From positions 1 through 10,450 of the forward strand of contig SKJD01000477.1 of assembly GCA_007116095.1 (NCBI GenBank): a DNA stretch of 10,450 nt, read 5' to 3'. Below the pieces are notes generated by a model. That model was not told the DNA's origin. It searched no databases and saw only the letters and a list, made by a program, of their open reading frames with translations. Source of the DNA: Candidatus Hydrogenedentota bacterium. GTDB taxonomy: Bacteria; Hydrogenedentota; Hydrogenedentia; Hydrogenedentales; SCBR16-9. Both the position numbers and the translations under genes were made by a program. Position 1 is the stretch's first letter. Each line of letters begins with the position of its first letter. Of this stretch, positions 1-8,069 are shown in pieces.

Positions 1-2803
1 TGAAATGAAAGTCCATCGGCGAGAGCATGCGGAGGTCGCTTTCAATCCCGGGTCTGCGCAGATAGCGATGCAACTGCGCATACGATTCCGTAAACCCTTC
101 TCCATCTTCCAACATATGAGCATGCGCACTGCCGCTGATATCCGAGTGCCAGTCCATTGCCCAGCGATCACCTTTCAGATAGGGAATATCCCAACCGGTC
201 ACTTCAAGACTACCGTCATGACAACCGACACAGTGGCGGTCCAGTACCGGCTGCACGTCACGCACATAACTGAAGCCCCGTGCTGGCGCCTCCCGAGTCG
301 TTTGCAGCTCGGAAGGCTCGCGACGCATGGCGGCGGGAACCGTTACTGGTGGTGACTGGTTCTGAGACTCATGGCAACCAATGCACGAAGCATTTTCGCC
401 TGGCTGCACAACCGTCCAACTCCGCATCAGTTGCAACGCCTGTCCCTGTTCGTCCAGCGCCTGAATGGAAATCGGCGTGTTGGCGGGCACGCTAAAATAC
501 GCGGAGCCATCCGACTCCACCGGCGCCGTGCCCAGCAAGCGCTTAATATCCCAGGGACCGTCTATGCCTATGCTGCCTGTTAGGCCACCGGTACCACGGT
601 AACTGAAGTAGTACTCAAAAATCCGCAAAGCGGCAACGGTCCCCCGGGGAATGCCGGCCAAGCCATCGCCTTCGTATACATCCGTCACGAGCATATGCCC
701 CTCAGATTGATCGAGGTCGACCCGCTCGGATATGAGCGGCGGTCGGGGCGTCTCTTGCATGGGTATTGGCCACAGGAGGGCCTGGCCTTCAAGCTCCTTA
801 AGCAGGACCATGTTGTCAAAGATATCGACTAGGTAAATGCCCCATAAAGCATCCGGAGCCGGCTTGGCGGTTACAAGATGATACTTGCTGCTGAGGGGAT
901 AGGGATGCAGGAACTGGGGCCATACCCCATCGGCCAGGCGGTCCCGCACAATGGGCTCGACGGTCTTGCCATAACCGGGAATTTCTTGGACCACGCCTTG
1001 TGCTTCGTGGCGTCCCCGCCCCGGATCCAACAGCAAGAGACGGCCACTGCGATGAGTGCCATGATGTCCCGTGGCTACCCCGATGACTTTCCGGGGATGG
1101 TCCGGCACGGGCCTGGCGTAGAAAAAGGAAGCGGGAAAGTAGGAGCCGCTACCATAGTATTCCCGTTGGTCGGTGCCGTCCGGATTCATGTGAAACAGGA
1201 GGCGCGAATTGGAATGCGGGAGATCACTGTATTCCCAACGTTGGTATAGCACCCGCCCATTGGCCATGAGCGTCGGACTCCAGTTGCTGTCCTGTTCGAA
1301 GGTCAATTGGCGAATGCTGCCAAGGTCCCGGTCCATACGATACATACTCACCATCGGATCGCCGCCAAAAACACAGGGTAGCCCCAGAAAACCCGCAGAG
1401 GATGTAAACAGAATATCCCCATCCGCCAGATAGCATGGATCAAAATGGCCCACATCAGCGCCATCATCCGGCGTCACCTGTTGCAGTCCCGTGCCGTCTA
1501 CCGAAATTTCATGAATTCGCCAGCTGGGTTCATTTGCTCCTTCCATGGTAAACAGAATCCGCTCAGCGTCAAAGTCCAATACTGGTTCGGAGATCGTGCG
1601 CCTATCATCGGGTGTAAACATGGTTTCCAACTGCGGCTCACCCCGCAGATCAGACAATACAACCAGACTGTCTTCCCAACGATCGCGTCGGGGCAACGCG
1701 ACACCCGCTTGCCAGTTGGCGGGCAAACCGATATTTGGCCCCATGGCAGTCCGTCCGTCGGCTACATTCGGCAGGCCACGTTGCAGCAGAAGAATATGAT
1801 CGAAATCCAATAATGGATTAGCCAGCAGGACATTGCGCTGGAATGCCAGTATAGCTTCCGCCTCTGTCAATGCGGATTCTCTCCCGTCAGCAAGTCCTTC
1901 TTCTACGTCGGTGAGCTGCGCTTCAAACGCAGACAATACTTCCAGCGATTCCTGGTAATTATCAAAATGTTCCGGGTAGGTCGAAGCCAAGTCGGTCATG
2001 GCCAGCCGCATGGCTTCGGGGTCGAAGCGTTCCATCCCCGCACGGGCGCGTTGTAACCGCTTATGCAGCGTGACCGCGTAGGTATACAAGGACGCCCAAC
2101 GAGGATCATCAACAGATACATTGGACTCCAGCAACACATCCAGTTCTTCTTCGAGCTCTGAACGCATGGCCCCTAGATCACGAAGCATCGGCTCCAATAC
2201 CCTGCGCGCATAGTCCAGGTCGCTGAGCGCTTCGCTGCTGATCTCGATTGATCTTGTCGACCATGGGCTGACACTGCTTTGTGTCGCAGGCTTCCCCAAA
2301 GCCAGGTTGCTGTCTCCATCTTCAGCAAAGACCTGGACTTCGTCCAGATGGAGATGGCCAATACCAGGCACTTGAATTCGGACAAAACGGCCTGACACAC
2401 CCTCCAGATGCACGATGAAGGGCGCACCGGGAGAAGCGCCTGTTGGCGAAGTGTCATCGTGCCGGTAGACTTCATTCCAGACATAGCCATCATCGGACAG
2501 TAACAATCCGAAGCCCGCGGCGCGCTCTGGCAGATGTGCGATGTGAAGCGCCACCTGCCCCAGGGCATAGCGGTCTCCCAAATCAACCTGCCAGAATGGA
2601 TTTTCATCTTCCCCCGTATGAAAGCCGAACGTACTACGCAGTACGCCATCTACCGCCCCGGCAGCATCTTCCTCCGGTAAAACAGTATGATGACCGGAGC
2701 TTTGCGCGATCTCTAGCGCAGCCTGCCAATCCGCCATCTCCGCTTGGGCAAATACGGCAACAGTAGTCACGGAAAGCAGAATGAGCTTCGCCAGGATTTT
2801 CAT
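1..2803 (-). CDS. HzsA-related secreted multihaem protein, 3' end outside window (paralogue 2)
   Basis: This frame stays open from an ATG at 2803 to the window edge (934 residues visible, no stop), so the C-terminus is missing. The N-terminus is a signal peptide (MKILAKLILLSVTTVAVFA, then QAE). Residues ~30-160 look discoidin-like, and a canonical discoidin start, NLALGKPATQSS, recurs at 166. Residues ~185-345 are charged and helical, ending in NPLLDFD near 328. A TolB/PD40-like propeller follows (~360-680; motifs such as WSPTL, VLYQRWEY, MNPDGT). A middle domain (SAYFSVPANTPISIQALDE) leads to CIGCH at 807-811 and CVGCH at 858-862, both predicted c-haem sites. The order matches the HzsA-related (hydrazine synthase alpha middle-domain) family, whose function is mostly unknown. 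Inference: a periplasmic or exported redox protein matured by the upstream ResB/CcsA. A G-rich ribosome site (GGTGGGGG) lies 5 bases before the ATG. The family call is fairly sure; the substrate is unknown. Confidence 0.88.
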   Translation of the reverse strand, partial: MKILAKLILLSVTTVAVFAQAEMADWQAALEIAQSSGHHTVLPEEDAAGAVDGVLRSTFGFHTGEDENPFWQVDLGDRYALGQVALHIAHLPERAAGFGLLLSDDGYVWNEVYRHDDTSPTGASPGAPFIVHLEGVSGRFVRIQVPGIGHLHLDEVQVFAEDGDSNLALGKPATQSSVSPWSTRSIEISSEALSDLDYARRVLEPMLRDLGAMRSELEEELDVLLESNVSVDDPRWASLYTYAVTLHKRLQRARAGMERFDPEAMRLAMTDLASTYPEHFDNYQESLEVLSAFEAQLTDVEEGLADGRESALTEAEAILAFQRNVLLANPLLDFDHILLLQRGLPNVADGRTAMGPNIGLPANWQAGVALPRRDRWEDSLVVLSDLRGEPQLETMFTPDDRRTISEPVLDFDAERILFTMEGANEPSWRIHEISVDGTGLQQVTPDDGADVGHFDPCYLADGDILFTSSAGFLGLPCVFGGDPMVSMYRMDRDLGSIRQLTFEQDSNWSPTLMANGRVLYQRWEYSDLPHSNSRLLFHMNPDGTDQREYYGSGSYFPASFFYARPVPDHPRKVIGVATGHHGTHRSGRLLLLDPGRGRHEAQGVVQEIPGYGKTVEPIVRDRLADGVWPQFLHPYPLSSKYHLVTAKPAPDALWGIYLVDIFDNMVLLKELEGQALLWPIPMQETPRPPLISERVDLDQSEGHMLVTDVYEGDGLAGIPRGTVAALRIFEYYFSYRGTGGLTGSIGIDGPWDIKRLLGTAPVESDGSAYFSVPANTPISIQALDEQGQALQLMRSWTVVQPGENASCIGCHESQNQSPPVTVPAAMRREPSELQTTREAPARGFSYVRDVQPVLDRHCVGCHDGSLEVTGWDIPYLKGDRWAMDWHSDISGSAHAHMLEDGEGFTESYAQLHRYLRRPGIESDLRMLSPMDFHF

Positions 2804-3021
2804 GGTTTCCCCCACCATAATGGATTTTTAATTGAATTTGCTTACAACGGTGTATTCACAATGCAGTTTCCCCGTGCATACCACCGATAATCATAGCCTA
2901 GCATATTACCCTTCAGAAAAAAACTTTGGCTTGGGTATACTCCAATGCAGACTCCGATTTATATTTCAAAATCTGATTCTTACACAAATCGCTTTACGCC
3001 CAGCGAGAGAACCCCATTGTA
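2804..3021 (-). other. 218-base AT-rich gap between the two HzsA-like genes
   Basis: No gene is seen here on either strand. It is the longest gap in the window and clearly more AT-rich than the coding sequence. On the minus strand a weak promoter-like pair can be drawn: TATGAT (2890-2895) with TTCTGA (2913-2918) 17 bases upstream; the -10 matches 5 of 6 consensus bases but the -35 only 3 of 6. Two weak hairpins are present: TCGCT/AGCGA with an 8-base loop (2989-3006), and TTGG/CCAA upstream of a run of seven T's. Neither makes a convincing terminator. The gap may hold a secondary promoter for the downstream paralogue, but this is inference only. Confidence 0.3.
2809..2816 (-). promoter_or_regulatory. 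Ribosome binding site of paralogue 2
   Basis: The minus strand reads GGTGGGGG ending 5 bases before the ATG at 2803. This supports that ATG as the start, and it places the signal peptide at the very N-terminus. The site is G-rich, not the classical AGGAGG; the first paralogue has a similar AGGGGG. Confidence 0.6.
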
Positions 3022-6000
3022 TCAACCTTCACCTGATAGGGATGTCAGGATTGCCCGTGCATCCAGCACCTCCAGATCATCCAGCGAAACCATGTCCTCG
3101 CGAGGCGAGCTGGCCATCAACGCCGCTACAGGCTCAAATGCCTCCAGGATAGCCAGGTAGTCCGGATCAGTGACATCCTCGAAGACCACCGTGGCGCACT
3201 GCGCCGTACCGCCGGCGTCATCCGCCAGGGGCGCCAGTAGGAAATTGTTCAATTCCGGCTTGCTGATCCGCGTAAAGAATTCCCTCGGAATACCGCCAGT
3301 ATCGTGACAGGAAACACAACGCCTTGCTGCTACGTGCTGTAATACATCATCCAGCGTATCCGGATACATGCGGCGTAGGCCCGGCAGCTCAGGGTTGCTC
3401 GATTCCGGGGTTCCGTAATACGGCACATTGAGGTCGATCCAACTGAAGATGCGGCGCATTTCTTCGGGCGCCATTCCAATCCGGGGCTCGCCCGCTTCAT
3501 CTGGATGCCCAGAAAGAATCAAGTCCGCCAAGTGACTGGCCGGCGATCCCCAGGCCCCTGGCGTTATATTCAGGATATTCGATTCCATGCCATTGTAGGT
3601 CGGAATCCAGCTTGTGTACGGACTTTCGCCCATCAAGGCAGGCGGGAATCCACCAATCTCCCAGTTTTCCGCCCCGGTCCCCCGCCGCACCAGCTCATCG
3701 TAGGACACCGAGAAAAAGTCCGTATGGTCGCCGCTGAGGTCAATGCCTAGCGGCGCTTCATGGGCATTGTGACAAGAGATACAATGACGATCCAATACCG
3801 GCTGGACGATATGGGGATAGCTGAAACCGCGTACGCCCCAATCCGGGTTGCGCAACATTTCCGGTTCACGCTCTCCGGCTATGGGACGCACAGTCGCCAC
3901 TGGAGGCGACGCATAGTTTCGGTCGGCATGGCAGCCCACACAACTCTGTTGTTCACCCGGCATCAAGTGCGTGAAGGTCCGCATCCGTTGTTGCGCACGA
4001 CCTTCCTGATCGATTGCCATGAAATATATCGGCACCCCGGAAGGAACCTTGAAATAAGCGGAGCCGTCTTCTTCCACCCGGGCGAATCCCCAATGCCGTT
4101 TGGGCGCATAGGTAGCGCCACTGGAGACCACCGGAAACTGAAACCCGAATGCCCTGCTATCTACATGCGCCCAAAAGCTCTTTTCAATCTCCTGAACCAC
4201 GGCAATCTCCGTGATACTTCCGCGTTCGATATCCGGTTCCAGCCCAACATAGACATCTTGCATGAAAATGTCCGCCCAGCCCGTGCGGCCTTCGGCGGTC
4301 ATATTGTCCATGCCATCACTGACATGGTCGAGGGTAAGCATTGAAGGCAGGCTGGTCGTCCATTCCCGCCCGCGCAATGGTCGCGCCTGGAACCAGCCCA
4401 ACGCGCCTTCGGCCTCCAGGAGAACAGCGCGACCGGTCATGGCGAAATCCCGCAATTCCAAGTCGCCATCATGGGAGCAAAGGAAGTATTCCGCATCCAG
4501 CGGGAAAGGGCTTTCATAGGGACCATGAATCTGATTCCCATCACCCTCATCGACCTTTCCAATGCTGACATCCGGCGTCAAGTTGGTTATGGCTTCCTGG
4601 GCATTGCCGCCAATACGTGGGTCTATGACGCCCAGACCGCCCCGACAAGGACCATTGTGGGCGGTCAACACGCACAAAATTTTGTTCGTGCCGGGAACGA
4701 CCTGGGCTTCCATAAACGTCGCCGGGCTTAATATCCGGTTGCCGAATACACCCTCAAGGCCCGTGCCGTCCGGTCGGATTGCCCACAAACTTTGAATCGG
4801 GATGGCTGGACGATCCACATACTCCCAACGACTGTACAGAATACGCCCATCCGGCATGACCGAAGGCGTAAAGTCGTTCAGGTAGTTGGCGGACAAGCGC
4901 ACCAGATTACCGCCGTCGGCGTCTGATCGGTACAGGATTGGCGTGGAAGTAATCCAGCAGTAGGCATAGGCCGGCTTACGGTCGGAGAGAAACACAATGC
5001 CACCGTCTGGCAACCAGGCGGCATTGAAGTTGTTGGACGCATGGTCGGTAACTTGCAAAAGGGATGAGCCTGCAATATCCATCCGGAAAATCTGGAAGTA
5101 GTCCTCCATGTCCTGCTTCCAGCTAAAGAGAATTTCCTGCCCGTCATAGGACAAATCAATGTCCAATATCACCCCCTCAGTGGCGTCCAGGAGCAGCTCT
5201 TTTTCCGGTCCATCCGGCGTTATGCGTACACGATATATACCGCCGCCGGGCGAAAGGCCTTCTTGGTGATAGGAATATACATGACTCGGTTGAACAGCCT
5301 GACGCTGCACCACGATCATTTCATCGAAGTCCAGGGCGCCGTCGTAAACGTATTGGGTCAACGCGTCGGAAACGGCTATCGGAAAAATAATTTCCGAATC
5401 ATCGCCCAGCAATTCATCCGGGGGCGATTCCGCGTATACCTGGATTTCCGAAGCGCCCGGATTTGGTCCCCCGTACGAGCCTTCAAATTCAATGCGCAGT
5501 TCTTTTGTCTGCACAACTTGGTCCAGGGGAATGCGTTGGGCGCCATGGCCGTATCGCAACTGTTGCGTAGCGACAGGCGCATCCTGTTCCGCCACAAACA
5601 CCGTGCAACGCCGCCAACTATCATTGCGCGTAAAACTGGTGCGGCCATAAAAGACCAATTCGGCGATCTGCTGTGGCGTATCCCAGGTAAAGGTTAACGT
5701 GGCGCCCTCCAAGTGCGTCGCCCCATTTACGGCCCAGGCCTTACCCACATCATCCCGACTCTCGGCGGCGGGAATCACGCCGTTGGCCACGTTCTGGGCC
5801 ACATAATCGGCGTTGAACTCGGAATTGGCTGTGATGGACGCCAGCGGCGCCAGATTCTCAGGGACGGCATTGGCTATAGCGGACAAGCCGACCAGCCAAA
5901 AACACAAGAGGCAAAAGATACCGCGCTGTGACAGAACGCCCCAAGCCAGTGATTTTTGATTCTGCTGATTGATAAGTTTTTGATGTAGACAGGTTGTTTT

Positions 6001-6030
6001 CTGAATATAAGGAGTACTGAAGACACACAT
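3022..6030 (-). CDS. HzsA-related secreted triple-CXXCH protein (paralogue 1)
   Basis: A complete 1002-residue protein ending in TGA. The ATG at 6030 is the only ATG, GTG or TTG start before the signal peptide and has AGGGGG 9 bases upstream. The signal peptide has an unusually long leader of ~36 residues before the hydrophobic stretch (FCLLCFWLVGLSAIANA). A discoidin-like domain covers ~58-205. A TolB/PD40-like propeller covers ~280-530 (LPDGG, SVMPDGRILYSRWEY, HNGPCRGGLGVIDP). The middle domain (YFKVPSGVPIYFMAID) leads to CVGCH at 697-701. CISCH at 750-754 sits in a VQPVLDRHCISCH context, then comes the family segment GMAPEEMRRIFSWIDLN, and last CVSCH at 905-909. All three are predicted c-haem attachment sites. 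The architecture fits the HzsA-related family. The protein is predicted to be exported and to receive haem from the ResB/CcsA pair encoded just upstream. Substrate and partners are unknown; hydrazine synthesis is not implied. Confidence 0.9.
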   Translation of the reverse strand: MCVFSTPYIQKTTCLHQKLINQQNQKSLAWGVLSQRGIFCLLCFWLVGLSAIANAVPENLAPLASITANSEFNADYVAQNVANGVIPAAESRDDVGKAWAVNGATHLEGATLTFTWDTPQQIAELVFYGRTSFTRNDSWRRCTVFVAEQDAPVATQQLRYGHGAQRIPLDQVVQTKELRIEFEGSYGGPNPGASEIQVYAESPPDELLGDDSEIIFPIAVSDALTQYVYDGALDFDEMIVVQRQAVQPSHVYSYHQEGLSPGGGIYRVRITPDGPEKELLLDATEGVILDIDLSYDGQEILFSWKQDMEDYFQIFRMDIAGSSLLQVTDHASNNFNAAWLPDGGIVFLSDRKPAYAYCWITSTPILYRSDADGGNLVRLSANYLNDFTPSVMPDGRILYSRWEYVDRPAIPIQSLWAIRPDGTGLEGVFGNRILSPATFMEAQVVPGTNKILCVLTAHNGPCRGGLGVIDPRIGGNAQEAITNLTPDVSIGKVDEGDGNQIHGPYESPFPLDAEYFLCSHDGDLELRDFAMTGRAVLLEAEGALGWFQARPLRGREWTTSLPSMLTLDHVSDGMDNMTAEGRTGWADIFMQDVYVGLEPDIERGSITEIAVVQEIEKSFWAHVDSRAFGFQFPVVSSGATYAPKRHWGFARVEEDGSAYFKVPSGVPIYFMAIDQEGRAQQRMRTFTHLMPGEQQSCVGCHADRNYASPPVATVRPIAGEREPEMLRNPDWGVRGFSYPHIVQPVLDRHCISCHNAHEAPLGIDLSGDHTDFFSVSYDELVRRGTGAENWEIGGFPPALMGESPYTSWIPTYNGMESNILNITPGAWGSPASHLADLILSGHPDEAGEPRIGMAPEEMRRIFSWIDLNVPYYGTPESSNPELPGLRRMYPDTLDDVLQHVAARRCVSCHDTGGIPREFFTRISKPELNNFLLAPLADDAGGTAQCATVVFEDVTDPDYLAILEAFEPVAALMASSPREDMVSLDDLEVLDARAILTSLSGEG

Positions 6031-6131
6031 GATGTTATTCCCCCTGGACGTATCATCGCTTCGCGGTATGGGTAGTGATCAAAAACTTTATCGGTACGTA
6101 CGCAAAGACAATGCCCAATTCCCGCCCCGAG
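6031..6131 (-). other. 101-base gap between ccsA and paralogue 1
   Basis: No gene, no convincing terminator hairpin with a T-run and no convincing promoter hexamers were seen. The only structure is a small GTACGTAC palindrome, too short to interpret. The absence of a terminator is consistent with read-through from the maturation genes into the haem protein genes. Confidence 0.35.
6040..6045 (-). promoter_or_regulatory. Ribosome binding site of paralogue 1
   Basis: AGGGGG on the minus strand lies 9 bases upstream of the ATG at 6030. It supports this start despite the long polar leader ahead of the hydrophobic part of the signal peptide. Confidence 0.6.
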
Positions 6132-8069
6132 TCAACTTTTCAAACGATACCGGGCTATGGGCGTGATAAACGCAAGCAATACCACTTGCAGGGCAATATA
6201 AAGGTACAGCCCCCAGGCAAGGCCAGAGGTAAAGCCGTAGCTGTGCAGGCCAACGCCCAAGAGATTTACGCCAAGCCAGGCGAACATGATAATGATTATG
6301 CCCAAAGCGCTTCCGGCCGCCATACCGACATCGCCAATCATGCGTGCAATTTTCGCGTGGAAAAGCCCGGCGCACCACAACACAATGAGCAGCGCCCCGT
6401 TTTCCTTTGGGTCCCAGCCCCAGAAACGTCCCCAGGACTGATCCGCCCAGACCCCGCCGAGCATTGTCCCCAGAAAGGTAAAGATGAGTCCAAAGCCCAG
6501 CACCCCATACAGGGCACGCTTCAGCGCATCAAGCAGCGTATTGTTCCGTGGCGCAAAACAACCTGTCATTAAATACACATGACCAATCAGCCCGGCCAGT
6601 ACACAGCCCGCATATCCCATGGTAATCGTCAATACATGGACACTGAGCCAGAAATTCGAGCTGAGCACGGCTACCACCTTGCCCATGGTGTCGCCATCGT
6701 AGGCGAAATAATTCGCCACCAACAACAGGGAAAGTCCGCAGATAGCAGCAGACAGCACGCCCAGGGCCATGCGCTGCCTGGACTCGACCAGCAACCCAAG
6801 AATGGCGCCCACCCAGGCCACAAACAAGAAAGTAGCGTAGAGGTTGGTTGCGGGGGGACGTCCCATGATGAGTATGCGCATGATGATCCCGGTGCTGTGC
6901 GGTATGAGCGCCGCCACACAGAAGCCAACAGCCACCCAGCGCAAAGTCAGTGATAAACGTCCCGGTTCTCGGAACTCAGCACGCGTAAGCAGTGAAGCTA
7001 TCGCAACCAGAAAAGCGAATGTATAGAGCAGCTTGGAGCAGAAGAAGGGGTTAAGCTTGTTAAGCGCAACTTCGAGATTGGTCCATTGGAGTTCTCGATC
7101 TTCGGGGAGTTGTGTATGAATGAACTGAATGAACGCTTCGGATGCCTCGTCGAAGGCCTGCTGATCGCCTTGATCATAGGCAAGGGCCAGACTGTGCAAA
7201 TCGTTGACCGCTGCGCTGACGCCTGGCCGCTGCATATGCTGTGCGATTGCCTTCCAAGCCGACACCCAGCGCTCCTCCCCCGCTTCCACAAGTGGTATCA
7301 TCGCAAAGTTGAGGTCTTCGTAATGATGCGCCCAATCATACAGCGCCATCGAAAGACGGGCGACTTCCCAGTCCAGCGCGGTCCATGCGGCCTGGGGAGT
7401 ATCGGTTAGCTGTTGCATCAGCGGACGCAGCCCGGCTCCATGCCGGTGAATCTCCAGAAAGCTGAAATCAGTGCTGTCTTCCGGCAGATGAAGCTGTTCC
7501 CGCAACGTTGCATGTTCCACCACAAAAGGATCGCCCACCTGGGCAAAGCTGAACGCCTGAGTCAGTTCAATGTACTCGATAAGGTTGAGGTAGAGCCGTA
7601 TCAGGGAGTCCTCTACCGGTGAATAATCATCCCCCTCCATCTCATAGGCAGTACGTACAATATGCTCCAAGCGTTCAAAATCCGTTTCGAGTTCCGCAAT
7701 GCTGTAGCGCGCGCGATTATCCGCTTCGAATCCCAGGGCCTGGGCGGACTCCGGGTTGTCCAGCAAAAATACCGGCATATCCCGGACGCTTTCCGGGGCA
7801 AAGAGCACACGGGCAAACCAGTCAACCGCCGACTTCCCGGCAATACTTTTACGGCCACTGAACTGTAAAAGCTGCTGCCGCGCAAAGGTATCCATGGGCA
7901 TTTTGCGTCCATCGCGCAACACGGGTATACGTCGAAATACCTCCAGGTCCAGTGTTTGCTTTGACCGTATATCCGTGGCCTCTTCCGCAGTGGCATAGTC
8001 CGCAAATGATGCCAAGGAAAACAGGCTGCCGGCCAGCAGAACAACAAGGTAGTGCATTGAATACTTCAC
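6132..8069 (-). CDS. ccsA: System II cytochrome c biogenesis protein CcsA/ResC, long form
   Basis: A 645-residue protein that I start at GTG 8069. GGAGGG lies 7 bases upstream and the start overlaps the resB stop as GTGA. An upstream in-frame ATG at 8177 would overlap resB by 112 bases and lacks this support. After an N-terminal hydrophobic segment (~6-23) comes a soluble region to ~340 (RKMPMDTFARQQLLQFSGRK near its start), presumably extracytoplasmic. Several membrane helices follow (~345-640). The CcsA hallmark WWD motif is present at ~545-555 (SWGRFWGWDPKENGA), with conserved-type histidines in PHSTG (~390), SVHVL (~477) and LHSYGF (~608). The WWD motif and flanking histidines of this family bind haem for delivery to apocytochromes, together with ResB. 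The N-terminal extension makes it longer than classical CcsA/ResC (roughly 300-400 residues). Its likely clients are the two haem proteins encoded downstream. Confidence 0.93.
   Translation of the reverse strand: MKYSMHYLVVLLAGSLFSLASFADYATAEEATDIRSKQTLDLEVFRRIPVLRDGRKMPMDTFARQQLLQFSGRKSIAGKSAVDWFARVLFAPESVRDMPVFLLDNPESAQALGFEADNRARYSIAELETDFERLEHIVRTAYEMEGDDYSPVEDSLIRLYLNLIEYIELTQAFSFAQVGDPFVVEHATLREQLHLPEDSTDFSFLEIHRHGAGLRPLMQQLTDTPQAAWTALDWEVARLSMALYDWAHHYEDLNFAMIPLVEAGEERWVSAWKAIAQHMQRPGVSAAVNDLHSLALAYDQGDQQAFDEASEAFIQFIHTQLPEDRELQWTNLEVALNKLNPFFCSKLLYTFAFLVAIASLLTRAEFREPGRLSLTLRWVAVGFCVAALIPHSTGIIMRILIMGRPPATNLYATFLFVAWVGAILGLLVESRQRMALGVLSAAICGLSLLLVANYFAYDGDTMGKVVAVLSSNFWLSVHVLTITMGYAGCVLAGLIGHVYLMTGCFAPRNNTLLDALKRALYGVLGFGLIFTFLGTMLGGVWADQSWGRFWGWDPKENGALLIVLWCAGLFHAKIARMIGDVGMAAGSALGIIIIMFAWLGVNLLGVGLHSYGFTSGLAWGLYLYIALQVVLLAFITPIARYRLKS

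Noticed and set aside
2989..3006. Hairpin after paralogue 1 as a rho-independent terminator
   Set aside because: The stem has only five pairs with an eight-base loop, and no uninterrupted T-run follows it on the minus strand.
3760..4344. 194-codon plus-strand open frame
   Set aside because: It lies fully antisense to paralogue 1, with no signal, domain or ribosome site; it is a by-product of the coding composition.
3022..6030. Hydrazine synthase alpha subunit of anammox metabolism
   Set aside because: Only the broad domain order matches. No beta or gamma subunit genes are nearby, and the extra domains are typical of the wider HzsA-related family found in non-anammox bacteria.
6075..6572. 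165-codon plus-strand open frame
   Set aside because: Antisense to ccsA across its most conserved region; the composition is low-quality and no family resemblance is seen.
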